Assembly: GCA_023653785.1 (NCBI GenBank)
Contig: JAMKCH010035767.1
Span: forward strand, 47,537-111,536
Source: Ophioderma brevispina
Taxonomy: Eukaryota > Echinodermata > Ophiuroidea > Amphilepidida > Ophiodermatidae
Length of the DNA: 64,000 nucleotides
Direction of reading: 5' to 3'
Under the pieces are notes generated by a model, which did not search any database, had not been told where the DNA came from, and saw nothing but the letters and a program-made list of their open reading frames with translations. Below, piece after piece: positions 21,416 through 32,170 of this stretch (the first letter of the stretch is position 1; each line of letters begins with the position of its first letter). Position numbers and translations under genes: made by a program.

Positions 21416-22869
21416 CCTTTTGGCATATGATTTCAATGGAATATAGTGTGAAAATTGATAAATTGTACTCGTGTCATACTGGTCAAAGATAGCTCTTTTG
21501 GCAAGTAACGTATATATTAGTTTTGTCTCGATCTCAAGGGTTTTAATTAATTTTAAGCTTCAACAACAGACCTAAGCTAATGACTTCTTCGTAATCGAAA
21601 AAACAATTGGTTATTTGCCAGCTGTGATCGTGACACAAGAGCGAATCGAACTGGCTTGGAGAACAAACCAGGTTCTATATGACTTAATAAGATTATTTGA
21701 TAAAATAATGACGTCTAGATTTTGAAAGGGTCATTAGAAGATTTCCAGTAGATAGGTGCGTAATCATGTTTTGTTTCAAGGACAGCCAAACAACATTTGA
21801 ATTTGTTATGATTAAATCCGGATGTAAACTTTTTAGTTTGTTCTTACTTAATCAAGACTAATTTCAACTGACCAGTTGGCGGTTAGTAATGGTATATTTG
21901 GGGGGGGGGGGGTCCATAATAATTGGGGTATAGTTAGAAACATTTAGGAATTTTAACGAAACTAATGACTTGAAAGCATTATTTACCAGTTCAGTGTGTT
22001 ATTGTTATTCATATCTAATTATTCAAGCAATGTATTATCGTCAAATCACCCCTGACGGTATACTCTGGCGGCCTCGTGTGGTATGGAAGCCAAAACCATT
22101 GATATTTTTTCGTATTTGGCATGAACAAACAGGGGGGATAACTAATAGTATCATATTATAATTAACTCATATACTGTAGCTACTGACCTCGAATGAAAAG
22201 CAATCTGGCTACGCTGCCGCCGCGCTCATTCAATTATATTCAACTCATGACAATAACTTTTAAAAAATATCTTACAGATTATTGTGTTTAAAATATTTAC
22301 TTGTAATATATCGCACTATTTTGTTGGGTCAATAATCTTGTCCTGAATGAATAAATAAACTGAAACTAGAACTAAATATCATGGTAAGTCTTTGGTATAT
22401 AATTACTATGATCCAGCATTTGTGTTTAAAAATTTAATTGTTGTTCTTCTTTGATATTGGTCAATATTTTAGAGCATAAATGAAGGAACTTTATATTTTG
22501 TTGAAGATGAGCCAGTGTCTTTTTAAAACAGATTAACCAGAAGGTTTAACGTCCAGTATTGTCTTTTCTCTGAAAAATACGCAAACGGGAACGAACGGAC
22601 AAAAAATGAAACCTCGCATGGTCATGCCAGCAATTTGACACGATCTACAAAACCATGAAGCCTAATTTTTTAATTTGATTACCTGATACAAACCGGCCGT
22701 CATTGCTTTTGAGCGTACTTGACTCATATATCTCCACCCAAGTTTGGTAGAGTGCGAGTCCCCGTGTTTCAGCCAATCACATGCTTTTTATCTTCGGTGA
22801 CTATGACACCAGAGTTAAACGACATACTTCCAGAAAAAAAACATACCTTTATGTATACAACGTTAACAA

Positions 22870-24280
22870 CCATGCTAACTCATATTTTTGTGAATGTTTT
22901 CTTTTTTCATACGTTTTAAGTTTTGTTCGGTTGCTTTCTGTGCCAATTTCGTTTGCCGCCACTTACGGTTCTTGAACAATTTGTGTACATTGTGTAGAGA
23001 AACAGGATTAATGGCTGACTTAATTGGCAAATGAAAGCACATTCCAAGCATAGACATTTGTGGGTCACGGTGATAACTTTGCCTCTGTGCAAGAATGCCA
23101 ACAAACCATGATAAGAGGTACCCAAAGCAAAACTTCGGTAAATCACGATAACGGACATGTTTAAAGCCATGCGCACTTCCTATCTCTCACTTTGTTTTCG
23201 TCCTGCCTTTTTAGCAGTTGCTTTCCTCAGTCATGAAATTTGTATATAAACATACAGCAACCTTGATAACCAGAATAGATTTTATGCCGATGAAAGGATA
23301 AGGGAAAAGTATTGATGCTGCTGTGTATCCAGTGATTTTCGAGGTTTTATATGCCACGAAATCTGATAGTGTCTATTTCTTTCAATATTAAAGTCGTACC
23401 CACACTCTTTTGCATACTAACAATTCGAACCTTTTAGAACCCATTAGGTCACTTTTTCTCTCTTAAATCTCTCTGTTAGGTTTATTAAGTTTCAAATATC
23501 GAATCACTTACATTCAAATTGGGCTTTCTTCTAACCATTGGAATACCTACACAAACCTCAGAAACTTCAAAAAGATCGGGAAAAGTACCAGGCATAACTA
23601 TTTGGTGTCACACTAACTATTATTCCAATGATCCAAATAAAAATACGACAGGTTTTTCGCAGCTGTTGATCTGATACGGTAATACTTAGCGAATACTTAC
23701 TATATAACCTTGAAACCTATCAAAACCTGATTAATTTAATTAAAAAGACGGACACTTCACTGGACAGAATTGACATATACCAATGAATTTGCAAAACTGA
23801 CACTCCACTGATCAGATACGACGGAAACGTGTCACCATAATAGGTATCTGCTGATGCTAACAAAACCATACTTATCCACACACACATCAGGAAATCCGAA
23901 TTGAAGATGTGATATCAAGTATGTTTTGCACTTTGTTGGAGGATTTTTTTGTCCCTGGAGGCGAAGACAAAACAATCCATTGAAACAATAGCAAATAATC
24001 CGAGAAGCTACATGGACACTGGTAAGTAATACAAATTTCAACTTTTTCCACAAGTGAGATATACAGAAGGTGGATATTTTAGAGAATCAGGTGATATTAA
24101 TTGTGCAAAACAACAAGCAGCACGTTTGTCCACTAATAACGTAGAATTGTTTAATCCTATAAACGATGATTCTTTCTTCACTCGGTATAAATTGTTGGAT
24201 CTTAGATCCAGAATAGTTTTATTCGTGTTGTGGAATACCGCCTTTGCACTGATTTCAATGGAATTATGTGACAAATAAAT
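22870..24280 (-). pseudogene. LRR-7TM receptor, 7TM block copy 2 (frame-disrupted)
   Basis: Tandem copy of 20100-21415. The N-terminal part is cleaner: HNSIEISAKAVFHNTN, LDLRSNNLYRVKKESSFIG and then a Cys-Cys cap (RAACCF). This is the last LRR and C-terminal cap typical of LGR-type ectodomains, leading into a TM1 region (FVLLTSVHVASRIICYCFNG). Later helices are recognisable only by alignment to copy 1 and carry many frameshifts; TM7 is reduced to fragments around 22990-23050. This copy lies directly downstream of the LRR array at 24860-25863, so it is the natural 3' partner of that array. Decay versus uncorrected sequence is unresolved. Confidence 0.7.
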
Positions 24281-24859
24281 TGATAATTGTACGTCGTGTC
24301 AACTGTCAAAGATAGCTTCCTTTTGCAAGTACGTATATATTGTTTTGCTCGAAATCTCAAGGGTGTTAAGCTTCAACAGAACCAGCTAATGACTTCTTCG
24401 GTAATCGAAACAATTGGTTATGTTGCCACTTGAAGTGACACAAGAGCGAACTGCTTGGAGAACAAACCAGGTTCTATATGACTTAAATAAGTTATTTTGA
24501 TAAAATAAGGACTTCTAGATGTGAGTCCATTAAAGATTCCAGTAGATAGGTGCGTAATCATGTTTTGTTTCAAGGAAAGCCAAACAACATTTGAATTTGA
24601 TTATGAATAAATCCGGATGTAAACTTTTTAGTGTTGGGTCTTACTTAAATCAAGAATTTCATTCAAACTGCCCAGTGGGTTAAGTAATGGTATATTTGTC
24701 ATAATATTGTTAGAAACCTTAGGAATATTTAAAACGAACTATGACTTGAAAGCAATTATTTACCAGTTCACAGTGATGTTATTGTTTTCATATCTAAGTA
24801 ATTCAACAATGTCATTTCGTCAAACACCCCTGACGTAATATCTAATATAGTATTATTAC

Positions 24860-25863
24860 TTAACTGAAGAATTCTGCAGTGAGTCAAAGAATGAAAAACA
24901 TCACTTTGTAGAGTCGTCAATAGATTGTTTTGTAGACAAAAGCGCATCTACTTTGTAAGTAATCGAATAGGACATCGGCAAAGAACTGAGTCTGTTGTTG
25001 TTAAGGTTTAAATGTGCCACCTTGCGCAATCCATGGAACACATTTGCAGGTAATGCATTTATACTATTGTTGTTCAAGTCTAAGCTAACAACTTCCTTTG
25101 ATTACGAAATGCACCAATTTGGGTAATGAAACCAGTGATTGTTCTGAAGATGTATCCGACTATCTGAATTAGGAAGGTCATCAAAATCCCGCATAAAGTG
25201 AGGTCAACCGATTGTTAGAAATTGCACTCTTGCAAGAACCTCCATTCGAAGAAAGGATGCCCCAGGCAACGACTCAGCATGTTGTCGTCCAACAGAAATT
25301 TCTTGGAACATAGTTGAAACGGTCAAATACAAATCCCTTGGCAGTGAAGTTTATTTATTATTGGCAAGATAAATAAACCAAGTTACTATCACTGAAGACA
25401 CCTGCATGTAGTCCCGGTTAACCTGTGTATAATGTACATACAAAGACGGTCAACGTCTTTTAGATTTTTAATAATCTATAGGTAATGAAATTAATTGGTT
25501 GTGCTGAAGTGCTAAAGTGCTCAATTGAGTCAAATTATTAAATCAACCAACCGGTATGAAATTATTGGTTCTGTCTAATGGTACAAGCAAGTCAACTGGT
25601 CCATATCCTGAAGACGCCTCCATGTAATGACTTAGCCCGAATTGTTGTCACTAAAACCAGATAGTTGATCTGCGTAACAACCCATCGAATGTACCCAGAG
25701 TTACTTAGCTTAGTCGATTCTCATCCATTCTAAGCAAGTTTAACTGAGAAGCAGCGTTATTAAATAGATTCGCGTTGAAGTGAGTAAGTGATATATTAGA
25801 TAAATCTAGGAACTCCAACTGCGTCGGACTATCAAAGAGACCTGGGGGAATAGTGGTACGTTT
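24860..25863 (-). CDS. Leucine-rich-repeat ectodomain of the LRR-7TM receptor (partial, frame-disrupted)
   Basis: Clear LRRs on the - strand. The first is PPGLFDSPTQLEFLDLSN and NLFNNAASQLNLLRMDENRL at about 25863-25715. Next come FNNLTQLSTLALQHNQLISL near 25550-25480, and LSLDLNNNSINALPANVFHG with VAHLNLNNNRLSSLP near 25090-24970. The 24-residue spacing and LxxLxLxxNxL pattern fit extracellular LRRs of LGR/GRL101-type receptors, where they bind ligand. At least five repeats can be read, in changing frames. It lies upstream of, and on the same strand as, the LRR cap and 7TM block copy 2. The signal peptide and any LDLa modules would lie further right and were not recognised. Confidence 0.72.
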
Positions 25864-25894
25864 TCTTTCTTTTCTTCGTCTTCCATCTCACTAG

Positions 25895-26689
25895 TTATCA
25901 ATTTCTGTAACCCTTACATTCCGTTCGACAGGATTTTCTCAAACTGGTGTTCCCATATTGTACTGTCTAAACTGCTGTAAAGCAAGACCTCGGTCATACT
26001 TTCCGCTTGTCCTTCACATAACATCTTTTGATGTTATAAACACCTGGTCACTAATATCAGAACAATTGGGAAAACAGGAATCTACTCCCAGTACTTTTAA
26101 ATGGTACTACTGTATCCAAAATTCCAAGTACAGACTATATTCTGAAGACTTTAAAATAGGTAATGCATGGATTGTGCTATCAAATGAAAATAAAATTCTT
26201 ACACGTCCTCCTCTCGACTTGATTATTCTTACGGTATACATATACTTAAAGGGCCATTGGTTACTAGAATACACTAGGGCTGTCGATATGAGTCGCCTTC
26301 TGTTAAATAAGTATGTCTGCATTTTTTTTTGTAGTGTTTTCCACATTTGCTGTGACCATCGAAGTTTTACAATTTTCCTGAATCAGAAGTTTCTGCTCTT
26401 GCCCATGGTGCCAAATAAATCCGCTGGGTGCAGAGTCAATATTTACAATGTCAGTAGTGCATACATTATGGGGTTCTGTTTGTTTGAAATTATGGAAAAC
26501 TTTATCAAAGATACTGTCAGCAAAGAACGTAGCAAGCTGAAATCCATCCGACTTTTTTGTGAATTTTTAATTGGTCAATTTGGGTTACGATCAATAAAAC
26601 GTGAAAGGATTCCTTGTTATTACAGAGTAATTGCAGAGGTTATAGTAGCAAACTCCAAATACTTGCTCAGAGAGCAGATTGGTTGGTGA
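25895..26689 (+). CDS. Unrecognised long open frame
   Basis: The frame is open from the codon after a TAG at 25892 to a stop at 26687-26689, 264 codons. The first ATG is internal (about 26288), so an ATG-initiated product would be about 133 residues; a spliced exon is equally possible. The product is rich in Ile, Leu, Tyr, Phe and Cys, with hydrophobic stretches such as LIILTVYIYLKGHWLLEY and VCIFFCSVFHICC. The C-terminus is basic (KERSKLKSIRLF, RSIKRERIPCYYR). I recognise no family. For AT-rich DNA, chance frames of this length are unlikely, which is the main argument for it. Against it: no start context, no partner exon, and it faces the receptor gene. Confidence 0.3.
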   Translation, partial: LSISVTLTFRSTGFSQTGVPILYCLNCCKARPRSYFPLVLHITSFDVINTWSLISEQLGKQESTPSTFKWYYCIQNSKYRLYSEDFKIGNAWIVLSNENKILTRPPLDLIILTVYIYLKGHWLLEYTRAVDMSRLLLNKYVCIFFCSVFHICCDHRSFTIFLNQKFLLLPMVPNKSAGCRVNIYNVSSAYIMGFCLFEIMENFIKDTVSKERSKLKSIRLFCEFLIGQFGLRSIKRERIPCYYRVIAEVIVANSKYLLREQIGW

Positions 26690-28310
26690 TTAGAACAAAC
26701 ACAAGGTTCTCTAACAGATTTTAGCACTAGATTGTAACAATATACAGACTCAGAGTACGTCCCAACACCAACTAACTCCGGCGAAGTATTCGGTTATTGA
26801 ACGCATATGTTCTGCCTACACTCCAAATCTTACATTCAAGCATACTGTATGCATATAAAGCGGTTACTTTATTCGCCTGTTTTTTTTTCACTCTCATAAT
26901 GTTATAAACACATTGATAAGCCCTATTTAAATTTCGATTTTCCATTCGGCGTACAGCAGTAGATATAATCGAAACAGAAAAATGTGTTTAAAAACGAAAT
27001 AATCTCAATCAGTTCTCGACCACTTTTTCATACGATATCATTTGTGGTATAACTACTGACAGTTCTACTATTGTCTCTTGTCACTAACATATGACCCTCA
27101 GTTCATCACAATGCTAGATACGTGACGTTTTAATTTCACGTTCCAAGTTTTATATTTCCTATAGCATTATATTTTACATAGATTTGCATAATTCTTCAAT
27201 TATATTATACTTTTCCGTCATTGTTCATTTCTTGACAATCTATTATTGTTGTTATCATATGTATATTTTACTGTATTTTGCGTTTTTTTTTTGTGTGTGT
27301 TGATGAACCCAAATAAATTTGATTGATTGTGATATGTCGTGTTTTTCACGAAGGTTTATAGTCGGTTGCTGTATATATGCCTTATAAGACATATACTACT
27401 GAATTCTATTGTATACAATACCCGCATATTAATGTTTTCAGTTTCACCACTCTGTCTGGAGTGGTATCTCTGGCGTCAACTGAGATCTGAAATTTGTCAT
27501 TGAAAATAGCAAATCTGTTTAACAAGAAAAGTAAGATCATATCTTTCAATTTGCTGTTTATGTTTTGCTTACATCTCTCTCAGCAGTGGAAACTTATGAA
27601 TGAGAAACAAACATGACCAATAACTGATCGGTCTCTCGAGATGATCGAGATATCATTGAAACCCCGTGGAAAGTAATCAGAAGCCAGGCGTGAGCCCCTT
27701 CCGGGCTTCCTAGACGATAACGGATTAAATCGTGAAACTAATGTTGCGTGAAGAGTCGCCTGAATCGAAGTTTCCTTATTCTTCACCGTTGAAGCCGGAC
27801 TGTGATTACGGCCGGACTATAATTACTCTACACCGGGATTGAAGCCAACAAGAAGACAATAATGACTTAAAACTAATTACAAACGAATCAATTTCTCCCC
27901 AAAATTGCATTGAGAAAATCATTTAAGAACTTCAAACAACTTTTATCAAATCCCAGCATGTGGAAATATATATGGTTTGGTACAGTGTCAAAACAGGAAA
28001 GGGTCGAAACGCGTCTCAAAAAGTGTACCAGCATGTTTAAATCGTACGAAAGATATATTTTAACACTCTACCGCTCTAGACTAAATTTTCAATAGATAAG
28101 GAAACAAAATGTTTCAAGGTCACAGTGGGAGCAACAATTCAATTTTTTTTGGGTAAAAAGGTATCACATTCTTCGTTTAAATGTGCGAAGGCGCAAATAT
28201 ACGGGGTTGCACCATATTATATATATTTTGTTGTATATTTTTTTTTGCATAGACCTACACTTGTTACATTCTGTGCACTTATCCAGACATTTTCTATAAG
28301 TGCAGAGAAT
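26690..28310. other. No recognised gene; a possible LINE-type 3' tail
   Basis: AT-rich. AACCCAAATAAATTTGATTG at about 27307 resembles a polyadenylation-plus-repeat tail of a LINE or a gene 3' end. Short frames at 27580-27786 and 27910-28095 show no motifs. Confidence 0.3.
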
Positions 28311-29215
28311 GAGGTCCACCATCGCCGATCGCTAATAGCCTAGCTTGTCCCCCAGAAATCCCCAGATTTTTTGGGGTATCAAGAAGAAAGCTACTATGTT
28401 TCTTATTAACCCTGTGAAAATCTATAGCCCAAGGTTGTTTGGGTTGGAAGTTATAAGCAGAAATGTGCTCTGATTTTGGTCGACCAATATTAAAGGTCAT
28501 AGGCCCCGATCGCTATACTCCTCGTCCCCAGCAGCTCCAGATTTTGGGGGCCGGAAGTGGTCACATTTTGGTATCAGAAGAAAGCTACTATTTTTCTTAT
28601 TACCCTTGAACTCTTATAGCCAAAGGGATTTTGGTTTGGAAGTTATAATCAGAAATGTGCTCTATTTTGTCGACCAATATTAAGGTCCATGGCCCGATCG
28701 CTAATAACCTCGTCCCAGAAGCTCCAGATTTTGCCGGAAGTGTTCAACATTTTGGATCAGAAGGAAAGTACATTTTTCCATTTCCCCTGTGAAATCTTAG
28801 GACCAAAGGATGTTTGGTTTGGAAGTTATAGCGAAATGTACCCCATTTGGTCGACCACTATTAATTTTACACAGTTTAATCTATGGAGATTACAAAAATC
28901 ACGTTTTTAGCTCTCACATGAAAAAGGAGTGAAATATCGGCGCGAAACTTTACAGAGGGGGTTTGGGGTGAAGGCCAATCTATCAAGATGAAAAAACTTC
29001 ATTATCCTTAAATCGGGCCATCCCCCTTTAATTTCAGTACAGAGATTCTACACGACGGGGCGTACAAAATCAGGTTTTTTAGTCCTCGCATCAAAAAACG
29101 GATTGAAATATCGGCGTGAAAACTTTACAGATAGGGATTTGGAGTGAAGCCAATCTATCAAGATGAAAACGTCATTATCCTACATCGGCATCCCCTTTAG
29201 AGTGTATGGGGGATG
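28311..29215. repeat. Tandem arrays related to repeat A
   Basis: Three units start at about 28311, 28491 and 28681 (180-190 bp each), with shared blocks GGTCCATGGCCCGATCGCTA, AAAGCTACTATTTTTC and TTTGGTCGACCAATATTAA. Two further units of about 175 bp (28861-29035, 29036-29215) share GAAATATCGGCG(C/T)GAAA and CAATCTATCAAGATGAAAA. Both unit types occur once each, in this order, inside repeat A at 7490-7840 and 9170-9510, so repeat A sequence has been locally amplified here. Confidence 0.8.
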
Positions 29216-30365
29216 GGCCACGTAGGAACCCAATCATTGTGCCATTTTAACGGTAAATTTTTTGCCCAAAAATTTTATGTAATTGCCTAAAAATGAAATC
29301 GGCCATGGCGTTATTATGCTAATTTGCATAATTAAGCATTTTGGTGGCGTTGTTCAAAATTTGTGTACCCTTTAAATCGTATACTGGGACCTATTTTTTT
29401 TATTTCAGCAATGTTAAATGTATTTATGTTATAGAAAAAGCCTTCGGGATTTTTTTTTCATTTTTTGGGAGGGGAAATTAGGTGCGCGAGGGTAAAACTC
29501 GAATTTTGACCGCCATTTTGAATCGGTACAACCGGTTTTTTTTTTTGTGTGGTCGTGTTGATGTGCCCCATCAATGACCAGAGTTTTGGAAAAAAATCCA
29601 CCGGGAAAAGTGATTGTTCAATTCCTTATTACACTAACGGAAGGTGTGCAAGGACTTTATACACGAGAGACACTGGCATCATTTTAAAAAATAACGCGCC
29701 CTCACAGATTTTTCCAAAATGATATTTCTTCATGGGTGTAAAGCTTGTGTATACATTAGCCCACACTAATTAGTAAACCAAAATAAAGCGCGCTTATGGT
29801 TGACAGCCGAATTTTATAATTAATGTGTCGCTGGCGACATTAATCAGCAGACGACGCGGAATTGCGTGTAACACAAGAAAACCACACGCACGGAGTTGAT
29901 TCCCACGGTATGCACCCTGTTTGACGGTCTGTGACCATGCATGCTCTAAACAATTTCGAGATACTCTGTCATGCTTCCCTGCCCTTTTCTTCAGATTATC
30001 CATTCAAACTCGGAACCACACGGTTCCATTTTATATTTACTGCGGTGTTCGATATAAATGGCTCATGGCATCAAGGACAAATCAAAATCGAGTGAAATTG
30101 GATTGAAGTTGATTTCAGTTTGGTGAATATCTTTTAATTCTAACACAAAATATAACATGCGAAAATCTAAATGTGGACTGTTTATAGTTGGTCACAAAAA
30201 CTATGTGTATGGATAAATAGAGTATTTGATTTGTTCTTTCCGTGGACCTAGTTCATTGAGTTCAAATCCGAACTAAAAGATAAGGTAAACGACGACAATA
30301 ACAAATCTGTTTCAGAAGACCGTTTTTAATTGTATTTTAGCGCATGTCATTATTTCAAACTTTTG
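29216..30365. other. No recognised feature
   Basis: AT-rich with TTTTTT and AAAATT runs. A short dyad ATGCTAATTTGCATAATTAAGC lies near 29317. No gene support. Confidence 0.3.
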
Positions 30366-30425
30366 CGGGGGGGGGGGGCTGGGGGGGTTTTGGGGGCTCC
30401 CTCCTCGGGCGGGGGGGGGGGCTGG
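30366..30425. repeat. G-rich tract with several long G runs
   Basis: Four or more runs of 5-14 G within 60 bp, including GGGGGCTGGGGGGGTTTTGG. This could form a G-quadruplex. As with other G runs in this window, an artefact is possible. Confidence 0.8.
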
Positions 30426-30679
30426 CTTGGTTTTTTTAAGCCGTCAAAAACAAATACATATCAAAAAACAATTTCATGCCTAATTATCAGTTAATGTGGA
30501 TGAGAACAATATTCACTTCGTTCATATCGAGTTGCTTTTTAGCAATTTTTTGGCAAGAATTTTTAAATTCCAAAAAATTCAGAGCTGATAAAAGGTCATA
30601 CTTATATTCACTAAGATAGCTACTTTTCATGTGATAGTAATTCCTTGATTGCATTTACGACTTTCCCGCCAAAATCCGA

Positions 30680-31145
30680 AGCAAGAGTAGTAAGACTGGA
30701 CTATGGCCCCCCCCCCAATGCCCTTCTTTATGGGACAACATCCCATGAACTCAACCGTCTTCAGTCCATACAGAACAAATCTGCCCACTGATTTTTTCTG
30801 CACCTGCTAGACGTGTGATAGCCTGCTCCAATGCTTCAGCTTCACTCGCTACATTGGCTCCCTGTTCGTGCGCATCTATTTAAGCTCCGTAAAATCGCGT
30901 TATTACAAGCACAGGTTCTGTAGAAGTAACCATTGTCCGGCGTACTAATTAGTCCGGGAAAAAATGGTGAACATAGGGCATCGCTCAGGTGCTCTGTAGC
31001 CAAATTGTTTCACGCTTTATTCCGTTATGTCTATGGAGCCCCGGACTATGGTTCCAACCGGATATATCTGAATTCACACCAGGTGCCTATAATAGCGATG
31101 TCGCCGAAATCCGGACAAGAGTGGAAAAAATTATTAGCGCCCTCT
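30680..31145 (+). pseudogene. LINE ORF2 C-terminal fragment (CR1/L2-like)
   Basis: NALLYGTTSHELNRLQSIQN begins at about 30717, followed in another frame by LHSLHWLPVRAHLFKLRKI and further on by FRYVYGAPDYGSNRI. These match, in order, the 'NSLLYG...LQ-x-IQN', 'LHWLPV' and 'aPxYL' motifs that follow the reverse transcriptase domain in CR1/L2-group LINEs. Just upstream, GACTAT is followed by a C run (30706-30716) exactly where the conserved D-Y-C-N motif expects a single cysteine codon. At least two frameshifts are present. The RT catalytic core is missing. Confidence 0.75.
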
Positions 31146-31936
31146 AGCTAATAAGGTCGGTTTTGGCACGCTCTTCGTGCGAATGTTGTTATCACTGTAG
31201 TAGATCTGAATACCATGTCCGTAGATGATTTGCATAAAATCTTTCTTACCCCATGGGAGAAATACAAGGTATTAATATGACCACCTGTGTCATTCGAGCA
31301 TTTCTGGAATCAATGGTATGTTACATACCTGGATAGCTTGTCCTTTCTTGTGCAGTTGTACCGCGAGATGACCGACGTACTGACTTTTGTGCTCAATAAC
31401 GATGATATTGAGTTTAAGTTTGCTGTACGTGGAATTCACTGACGATGTTATAATCCTCTTCATCTTGTATCACCAGATAATGGAATCCTTGATTGAACCA
31501 TCCAACAAAGATTAACCAAATGAGTCGATCAAGCCTGGTTAGAGTAAAAATAAACGTTGAAGTCCACGAGGCAACTTCATGAACGGTGTTTAGGCAAGAA
31601 CTTAACACAAGGGCATTAGTATGAATTATTTCCAAAACAAATGTGGATGGTCTGTCTCTTTTCTGTCTTATTTCATATAATTTTTGAGAGCTTGTTTTGG
31701 TTGAAATTCGTTTTTATGTACTTTTATCTCTTTTTTTTTAATATGGAAAAGGAAAGGATTGTCATTTTATTACTTTGAGGAAAACGATATTCCTTAAATA
31801 CTTTCTTAATTTTAATCTTTCTATTTTTAATGAAACAATAACAAGTTCAAAATATTTCCGAAAAAAATGGATTTTTAACTGGTATCTATATGATTCTTGT
31901 GATATACGGGCAGTACGACAGCATTGATTTTAATTG
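31146..31936. other. No recognised feature
   Basis: No family motifs. A 73-codon frame on - at 31414-31635 looks hydrophobic but has no recognisable pattern. Confidence 0.3.
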
Positions 31937-32170
31937 GGGGGGGGGGGGGCGGGCGGGACTTCAAAAAGTGGACCTTTTTCCGAAAAGTGGACCTTTAGGG
32001 GTTAAAAGTGGACCTCCTAACCCCCTAAAATCGGTCCTTTTTGGGGATTTTTGAAACAAATTTCACAAAAGGTGGACTTGGTGTCAACTTCGCTAAATTT
32101 TGGACTTTTATCAAAATCTTCAACTAAAAAAGGGGACCTTTGCCCCTTCTCGAAGTTGGGGTCCCCGGGC
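31937..32170. repeat. G run plus AAAGTGGACCTTT short repeats
   Basis: A G run at about 31937-31949 is followed by at least four variants of AAAAGTGGACCTTT within about 150 bp and inverse AAAGGTCC-type copies further right. Simple local amplification. Confidence 0.6.

Larger units (their letters stand above)
19263..24835. repeat. 2.8-kb tandem segmental duplication carrying the receptor 7TM block
   Basis: Unit 1 (about 19263-22048) and unit 2 (about 22049-24835) align end to end. Both include the LINE-tail-like GAATGAATAAATAAACTGAAACT region, the whole 7TM block and the LRR cap. The unit end is marked by CACCCCTGACG at about 22047 and 24828. Differences are mostly 1-3 base insertions and deletions, with fewer substitutions. 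Confidence 0.9.
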
